A DNA stretch of 64,000 nt from Tetraselmis striata. Taxonomy: Eukaryota; Chlorophyta; Chlorodendrophyceae; Chlorodendrales; Chlorodendraceae. Below the pieces are notes generated by a model. It made no database searches. It was not told where the DNA came from and saw only the letters and a program-made list of their open reading frames with translations. How positions within the stretch are numbered: position 1 is the stretch's first letter; every line of letters starts with the position of its first letter. The stretch spans positions 62,001 through 126,000 of the forward strand of contig VCJN01002438.1 of the NCBI GenBank assembly GCA_006384855.1, read 5' to 3'. Below are positions 57,684 to 64,000 of this stretch, piece by piece. Position numbers and translations under genes: made by a program.

Positions 57684-58786
57684 CCTCCCGGCGCGGCTAG
57701 AAGCGCACTATGCTGCTCCCGCTAGTTAACCACCTGCTGCAGGTCCACACTTGCAGTGTTCAGCGGCACTGAATAGGCGACCACATGTTGATTTGAGCCC
57801 CCCCCCCCCCCCTCCCCCTTCCGCCCCCCAAAGGGCCCCTGCGCGTGCATATCCACGCCCACCTAGAGCTGCCCATCCCCTCGCTGACCGCCTCCCCATC
57901 CCCTCGCTGACCCCCCCCCCCCCCCCCACCCCCCCCAAACTCCTCAGGCCTACCGCTCACCGACCTGCCACCCGCGCATGGCCCTCTCGGCCTTCGCCAC
58001 GCAGCCGCTCATGCCCTGCTCCGACACCCTCACCCGCGTGCCAGTCCCGCTATGTCCTGGGCGAACAGCTAGGTATAAAACGTGCGACCTAACGCTGGCA
58101 TCCCGAAGTAGCGGACTTTCCCAGTCAAGCCAGTCACATAATACCGACAGGCCATTCTACCACCGCCACGCCATGTGCGAAGGCTGCCGTCACCCCACTC
58201 AGCCGGTCGCTCCGATGTCGTGTGCGATCGATCCATTGTCGTTTTGGGTGCGAGGGATGCGGGGTATGTTAACCCGGGGGGGGGGGGGGGGGGGGGGGGG
58301 GCGGGGATCCGCTCTCGCAACTCCCCGCACCGACAGTGTCACCCGCCGCAGCGCGGCAGCGGCATGCTCAGCAGGCGCAGTGGTCTTCTCGGAGTGCTGA
58401 TACTTGCAGGCGAGTCGCCCGCTCCTGCCGCCTCCTACGTGCATGTGGTCGTGTTATCGGAGCCGTTCCAGTCCGCGCTGCCACTCGGACGCTGTCGCGG
58501 GGCGGGCGCCATGCCGCTCCCACAAAGACCAGAAGCATGCGGTGCTGATGCCGCCGCAGACGCGGCATTCTGCACTACAGCATCAGTGGTACAGGAGTGA
58601 GTTACAATAAGTGAGTACAGGTAGTCGCTAATCCTTATCATCCCCGACGAGGACGGCGGAAATTCGCTGCGCTGATTTGCAGATTCTAAATCCCGTCAAC
58701 ACCACGGATACCACACGGCCCACGGTATCGCACACTCCCATTGGGTAGCCACATATACATATATGTATATATACATATGGATATAT
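57684..58786. other. Spacer upstream of the dynein gene; G/C runs, no gene recognised
   Basis: It holds C runs at about 57800 and 57909-57928 and a G run of about 27 bases at 58277-58303. Short frames in between have no recognisable domain. The promoter of the dynein gene should lie at the left end, but no TATA or other element is evident. An AT-rich palindrome-like stretch (TATACATATATGTATATATACATAT) borders the next element at about 58750-58786. Confidence 0.45.
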
Positions 58787-58934
58787 AACTGGCAAAGATG
58801 CCTTGGTGCCATGCTTTGGTGCCGTACGTCTGCCATACGGTCCAAATTAGGCACATGTACGGCAGCCAGAAAAATGCGGATTTCACAGAGAGAAAAATGC
58901 GGATTCAGGGAACCCGGGTACCCTTGGTCCAACA
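58787..58934 (-). repeat. Copia terminal repeat, left copy
   Basis: 148 bp shared with 62926-63072. The match stops at an AT-rich microsatellite on the left, so this copy may be shorter than the original LTR. Confidence 0.8.
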
Positions 58935-61900
58935 CCCCTCCTCATCCTGTGGAATCCCGCGGGCGCAGGACTGATGGCGGCAGAGGCCCAACGCAAGGCT
59001 CCTCGGATGACCCATCAGACAAGCGTGGAAATGAAGAAAGGTAGCTAGTCAGCGGCAGCGCTTAGGGAAGAAGTCGGCCAGGTGGGCCGGGGTAGGCGTG
59101 TTGTGCATGTAGTAGGTGATGTCGTCTTGGTAGAGCTGGACCGCATGCTGAAACTGGAGGTCAATGTGGCGTTCCGCGCCTGTAATCATACCATGTTGCA
59201 CCTGAACGATGCATGCGCGGTTGTCCCCGCATACTTGCACCGGGGCAGCAGTGGGGTGGCTGAGCTTGGCGCAGAAGAACGCGAATAACCGCCAGACATG
59301 TGCAGACCACGCAGAGCGCCACGAACTCCGCCGCGGCAGTAGACATGGCCACGCTGCCTCCGAACCTTGGATGCCTGCGGCAGGTCGTAGAGTGCCTTAA
59401 CGGGATGCCAAGCCCGGTCCTTACGGCCACATCCGAGGGGGAGGTAGTCATAGGCATAGGTCTCGCCGGTGGTGAGTAGATTGCCGCGAACGATCACGCC
59501 GGTCTCGCGCTTGATGATGTTGCCATCCTCGTGCTGCGCCGCGAAGGCCCACGCCGTCTGTTGGATGACCGCTGACTCGTTGTCGCGTCGAAACTCAGGG
59601 ACGTGGACCCAGATGAAAAGTGCCATCGTGGTGATAGAGTTGATCTCATGGTTCATGGACTTCTTCCAGTCATCGGGGCGAGTGCTGGAGATATCCTCAT
59701 GATAGTTGCACCGAGGACACGCGCCGTGGACACGCGCCGTGGACACGTGGACAGTGGGTGCTGGTAGGGCGAGGGCTGTCAGCCGCGCTGAGCGGGGGCT
59801 CACAGCCGCCGCGATTGCGGATGCCACCAGTGTTGGGTGGTAGTCGCTTAGGTCGACATAATGGGAAGTCAGTTGTGCATGTTTGCTGGTGTGAGGAGCC
59901 GACAGCGCCGTGGCGTCCCCCTCCTGATGGTGCGGAGGGTGCTGCTCGTTGTGATGTGGAGGTGGGGGGCCCTCCTGCGCCGAAGCCAGCGCCGCCGATG
60001 GCAGCATGGGTGGCGGTGCGTGGGGCCCCTCCTGCTGGCCCGAGGGTTGAAACGCGTCCATCAGGTAGGCAGCGTTGGAGAAGTGAAAGGCCGGCATGGA
60101 GAGGCGGGGTCTTGCGCCCGGTAGCCGGGTTGTAGATGCGGCAGACACTGAAGGGGCCGGGGTCGGCGAGCTTGATGGCGGCGACGTTGTTGCCGCAGTT
60201 CCGGATGTCTTGCGGTTGAGTGATAATGGTCCACAGAAGGGTGTCGCGGTGAACCGCCGAGCCGCAGGACGCCGCGCGCATGATGTTGCATGCGCCAAAT
60301 GAGGAGAGTACTTCTGGTAAGGCCAGCGCGTCTGGAAAATTCTGCACAGTATAGCGCACTGGTGTGGGCTGAGAAGACAGGTAGAAGCGGGTGAAGCCAA
60401 TGACGGAGGCGAAGGCACGAGAGCGATGGTCCTGCCGGTCAAGGCGTGAGCCCGTGCGTGACCATGGTTGTAACGGTGTGCTTGACACGACGAGGGTGAA
60501 CGGGCGCAGCCGCTCCAGCTCCGTGATAGTGATGTCGTTGATGTTCATGGGGGTCCCGTCATGACAGTCATGAAATGCTGATGGAGGCAGGCGGCCCGGA
60601 TATTTGTTGCTGATGACATGTAGGTGATGTGGCCACATAGTGCGAGCCTCCGTTGATGGGTCGGCGCCGATGAACGCGTGGATGGAGAAGCCATATTCCA
60701 CCACAGCCTCCACCTCAAATGCCGATGGGCCATGGCAGGGCGAGAAGAGATGTTCGGTTACCAAAGAAGAGCTCGGCATATGGAGGAGCGGGGCAGCGGT
60801 GAGTATCGGGAGCGGCGGTGGCAGGTCTCCACGTAGGGCGCCCTGCCCCGTATGAACGTCCTGGGCCGCCAGTGCCGCTGAGATTGGGAATGCGGGTGAA
60901 GCGAGGCATAGAGGTTGAATTGGGGTGGGAATGGGTTGAGAGCGGAAGTGGCGGGCGCGCCATGGGTGTGAGAACGGGAACTGGAAGTTGTCGCCAGAGT
61001 TGGAGTAGGGGACGTGCCAGGATTCATGAAATTCATCGTCTTCGTTGTCCTCGCCCTCCCCCTCCTGCGCTCCGGTGGCTGCCCCTCCTGGGGCGGTGGT
61101 GGTGGAAGTGAGCATGACAGGCAAGCCGCTGTGGTGTGGTACCAACGAGGACACACCCATTAACGGGTAGGCCTCCTGGCATCCTGGCGGCTGCTAGTAT
61201 GAGTCGTTGTTGCCCGGGTGATGTCCGTGGTGGTGATGTCCGGCCGGGGAGACGAAGCCGAATGGTTGGTGATGGCGCTGCAGGTCGTCGTTGTCGCTCT
61301 GGATGGGCCAATATTGCTGCCGTTTGGGCCTGTTTTGATGGTTGTAGTCGTTGCGCAGGTTGTGGGTATAGTTGTCGTTGACGTGACGCTCCGCAGGCGC
61401 GCGCTGACAGTGATTATAGCTAGGGTTGTTCATGGTGCTGGGTGGGGCGGTGTCACCCATGAGACGCAGACCGTTGGCATGGCGCTTGGCCAAACACTGC
61501 TGTTGAGCATGGCCCGGACGGTCACACATGATGCAGACAATGTTGGGCCTGGTGGCATGTAGTTGGTCCCTGAGGTCGCAGAAATTGAAAGCTGGCGTGC
61601 GGGAACGGGCGCTACTGACGCTGACGCGTGCGCGCCTCCATGTTATGTCCGGCACTTATGATGGTTGCCAGCCTCTTGTTGACATTGGTTGCCGAGATGG
61701 TGGCGTCGACAATGTGATCGTATGCTGGGTGAAGTCCTGAGATGAGGTAGTTGATGGCCACGTGCGTACTCGAATGTCCATTGGCCATGTGCCTTGCGCA
61801 ACAAATTCCAGAGGTTCCGGCAGCGGCGAACGTACACCTGGACCGGCTCATTCGGGAGCTGGCCGGCTGTGATTTCTTCCTCGAAGGGCATGCGCTCCTC

Positions 61901-62925
61901 TATGGCAGAGCCCAAGAGTTCAGTAAGTAGGGCCGTCCAGGCCGCATATCCACACTTCTTGGAGTCCATGCTGATGTTGTCGACGATGGCCAGTGCCATG
62001 GGATAATTCGCTGTCGCGTGGCGCAGGGCTGCCAGAAGAATGAGCTGCTCTTGGTGGGTGCCTTTGCCCTTGGTGGTGTCTAGGTAGCCGGCGCTGCCGA
62101 GGGAGATCTTGATGGCGTGAGCATTATCACGCGTAGAGATGTTCTGGTCCCACACGGGGACCGTCGCGAGGTCGAGTGTCAGCTTTACTGCAGACGGCTT
62201 AATCCATTGGATGTCACTGGAGTCACTGGAGTCTGACGCTACCATGTAGGCTGGAAGCGCCTTCAGAAATTCTGGTATCACTGTCACTAAAGTCAGGCGG
62301 CGGTGGGTCGCTGCCAGGGTCCTTATTGACCGCACTCCTCCCAGCTAGATTAGGCAGAGGGGTGTTCATCATGCCGGTGGTGATGCTGGTAGACATGGTG
62401 GAAGGATGGCGCACTTATCCTGGAAGATGTATATAATTGTAGGGGTGGGCGGGTAGGAAGAAAAGTCTCGTCGCACGTCGCCGTCGATCGTCGAAAGCTG
62501 TCGAGGGTCGAGATACACGCAGGTTGAAGCCTCTGGCAGCCGTCGAGCACGGGGCAAGACGTCGAACCAAAGGAGAGGGCCCAAAAACCTGTCGGAGGGG
62601 GGTTGTCGAAGTGATGGCTGAGTGGCACTGTCACTGATGGGGGGAGAGTCGGCGAGAGTCGGCGTGCACGTGTCGAATCACGTCGGTGCCAGCAAGCGAG
62701 GTGCAAGCTGGAAAGGCAAAGGGCTGCTGTGAGCCGTGGGCGATGGACGATAGGTAGTCGCTGTCGCCGTGGTGATGGCTGAGTGGCATTGTCACGAGAG
62801 AGAATGGGTGAGTCGAAACATTTCTGGGAAGAGCAGCTGACTGAATTACAAGGAGCCAAGGCTGGCAATTTATACCAGCCGGCTAGGTGTCAATTAGGAC
62901 GGACACCTCTCCGTCTAAGAAGGCC

Positions 62926-63072
62926 AACTGGCAAAGATGCCTAGGTGCCATGCTTTGGTGCCGTACTGCTGCCATACGGTCCAAATTAGGCACATGTACG
63001 GCAGCCAGAAAAATGCGGATTTCACAGAGAGAAAAAGCGGATTCAGGGTACCGGGATACCCTGGGTCCAACA
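62926..63072 (-). repeat. Copia terminal repeat, right copy (start of 5' LTR)
   Basis: 147 bp shared with the left copy. The 5' LTR probably continues leftward on the minus strand past a TATAAAT-like box at about 62870 towards gag. Confidence 0.75.
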
Positions 63073-63484
63073 CATATGTATATATAATATAGGAGGTCGT
63101 ATTGAATTATTTATTTTGATTTACTGTGGGAAAATTGCGCGGGAAAATGGCTAATAAATCCACGACATTAGCACGGACCTATATATGGGACCATGCGCTT
63201 TCCACCGTATTAAAATACAAGGGCGCGCAGCCAGCCTGTTTAAATTCGAGTAAGGTACTAATGTACATATGATTTCGTGATTACGCTGTGGGTACCTTTA
63301 CTGCACATACAGCGGCACGTGGAATTCCGAATACTCTCCGAGACACTCACGTTGAAAATCTGAACTGCGTGATACATGTAGTGCCGCTGACTCCGAAGTG
63401 GCACTTTCTCGGGAGGGCGCCATGAAGCCCGTATTCGAATAGATTACAGATTACATATAGTCATCATCTGAGACCCGGTCTTTA

Positions 63485-63817
63485 TTGTTGTGCAAGCTCA
63501 CATCGACATTGGCCCAGTTGACGGCTCGTGATGTCGTGTTTTTTTATAAAAACGGAGCAAATGGCTCTGGTTCCGGGCAACGCATCGCGGGACAGCCAAC
63601 ATGTAGCGGTGGAGCCGCATCAACAGAGGGCGCCGACTTGCTAGAGCTAGCCAAGAGCGGCTGTGTCGTCGGAGCACAATCCCCGATTGACGACGACTAC
63701 CTCGTGGTGCCAGAGCTACTACAACGGGCAAAGTCTAGTTACGAGGACGTTCAACCGGTCAGTAGAGTGCTCGGGCTTTTCTCCTTGCATAGCGACTTGG
63801 CGAAGGAAGTACCATGA
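63485..63817 (+). CDS. Unrecognised ORF, 110 codons
   Basis: The frame is open with an ATG start. The product has a Leu/Thr-rich N-terminus, a Gly/Ser-rich middle and an ordered C-terminal half (DDDYLVVPELLQRAKSSYEDVQPVSRVLGLF). No family is recognised. It is followed after about 40 bases by another frame that runs off the window. Both may be parts of one decayed or spliced gene. Confidence 0.3.
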   Translation: MLCKLTSTLAQLTARDVVFFYKNGANGSGSGQRIAGQPTCSGGAASTEGADLLELAKSGCVVGAQSPIDDDYLVVPELLQRAKSSYEDVQPVSRVLGLFSLHSDLAKEVP

Positions 63818-63854
63818 TGAGCGGCGTCTACCGGCCAAGGAGGAGTAAGTTTAG

Positions 63855-64000
63855 ATGACGCGTTTTATTAGGGACCACATGGCTGCTCTTTTCGTAGCCT
63901 TCGACGAGCTGCTACTACCTTACGTCCCGGTTGCTAACCAAAACTTCACCCTCTACCTCGCGCGCGCCCGGAATCACGCCAAGGCCATCGACAAGGCGTT
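63855..64000 (+). CDS. Unrecognised ORF, partial at window end
   Basis: At least 48 codons starting MTRFIRDHMAALFVAF and rich in Leu, Val, Ala and Phe (helical), continuing beyond the window. Its style resembles the frame at 3857-4225 (both helical with Phe/Leu clusters), but no alignment is claimed. It could belong to a mobile element. Confidence 0.3.
   Translation, partial: MTRFIRDHMAALFVAFDELLLPYVPVANQNFTLYLARARNHAKAIDKA

Larger units (their letters stand above)
58787..63072 (-). mobile_element. Copia LTR element, minus strand, broken
   Basis: Terminal repeats at 58787-58934 and 62926-63072 begin TGTTGGACC on the minus strand and match at about 93-95%. A purine tract (GATGAGGAGGGG) precedes the left repeat, as expected for a 3' LTR. 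Parts on the minus strand are gag (about 62.4-61.6 kb), a CCHC zinc knuckle (about 61.54-61.50 kb, CIMCDRPGHAQQQC), a long Pro/Ser/Thr-rich region (61.16-59.7 kb), the start of the Copia reverse transcriptase (about 59.7-59.45 kb, DDWKKSMNHEINSI) and RNase H (about 59.4-59.05 kb, SVAMSTAAAEFVAL and DNRACI...HIDLQFQHAV). Core integrase and reverse transcriptase are not seen. Several breaks are present. Confidence 0.78.

Noticed and set aside
57751-58641. Overlapping frames on both strands upstream of the dynein gene
   Set aside because: They are driven by C and G runs and biased composition. No start context, splice pattern or domain supports them.
1-64000. tRNA, rRNA or organelle genes
   Set aside because: I saw no cloverleaf-compatible A/B box pairs or ribosomal signatures. 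The intron-rich genes and retroelements show that this is nuclear DNA. A tRNAscan run would be needed to be sure.

Overview
The window is nuclear DNA of a photosynthetic, flagellated eukaryote, most likely a green alga (Chlorophyta). The support is a thylakoid-lumen protein gene of plant/algal type, an axonemal dynein heavy chain, a meiosis-type RAD54B helicase, genes with many short introns, UGUAA-type poly(A) signals after two genes, and long G or C homopolymer runs in introns. The species cannot be named from the sequence. Stops TAA and TGA are both used by intact genes, consistent with the standard code.

Layout. 1-13.1 kb is repetitive: an unrecognised ORF, a satellite with a four-unit higher-order period of about 717 bp (1.1-2.4 kb), then two neighbouring copies of an unrecognised repeat unit. 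The second copy is split by a Ty3/Gypsy element (A, plus strand, 4226-12821). A is itself split by a second Ty3/Gypsy element (B, minus strand, 5700-11283) with matching LTRs and a GAATC target duplication. 13.1-16.3 kb holds an unrecognised minus-strand ORF, GC-rich spacer and the 3' end of a LINE. 16.37-19.1 kb has a convergent pair: a six-exon thylakoid lumen 15.0 kDa protein gene (TPM domain) and a PAC1-like proteasome-assembly chaperone. 19.8-21.4 kb is a short Copia remnant. 21.7-23.9 kb is an unrecognised coiled-coil and Cys-rich locus, followed by about 3 kb with no recognisable gene.

27.4-32.5 kb is a 19-exon RAD54B gene that resolves completely (958 codons). 32.8-57.7 kb, on the opposite strand, is one axonemal dynein heavy-chain gene about 25 kb long with all expected parts: tail, AAA1-AAA6, stalk with microtubule-binding domain, and C-terminal region. 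The two genes meet tail to tail and their predicted 3' UTRs overlap. 58.8-63.1 kb is a minus-strand Copia element with its terminal repeats. The last kilobase begins an unrecognised ORF region.

The four host genes act in different places: thylakoid lumen (TLP15), proteasome assembly (PAC1-like), homologous recombination in the nucleus (RAD54B) and the flagellar axoneme (dynein). Nothing suggests they form a functional cluster. The unusual content is the repeat architecture, two GC-AG introns with the same donor in neighbouring genes, and acidic insertions in the dynein motor.
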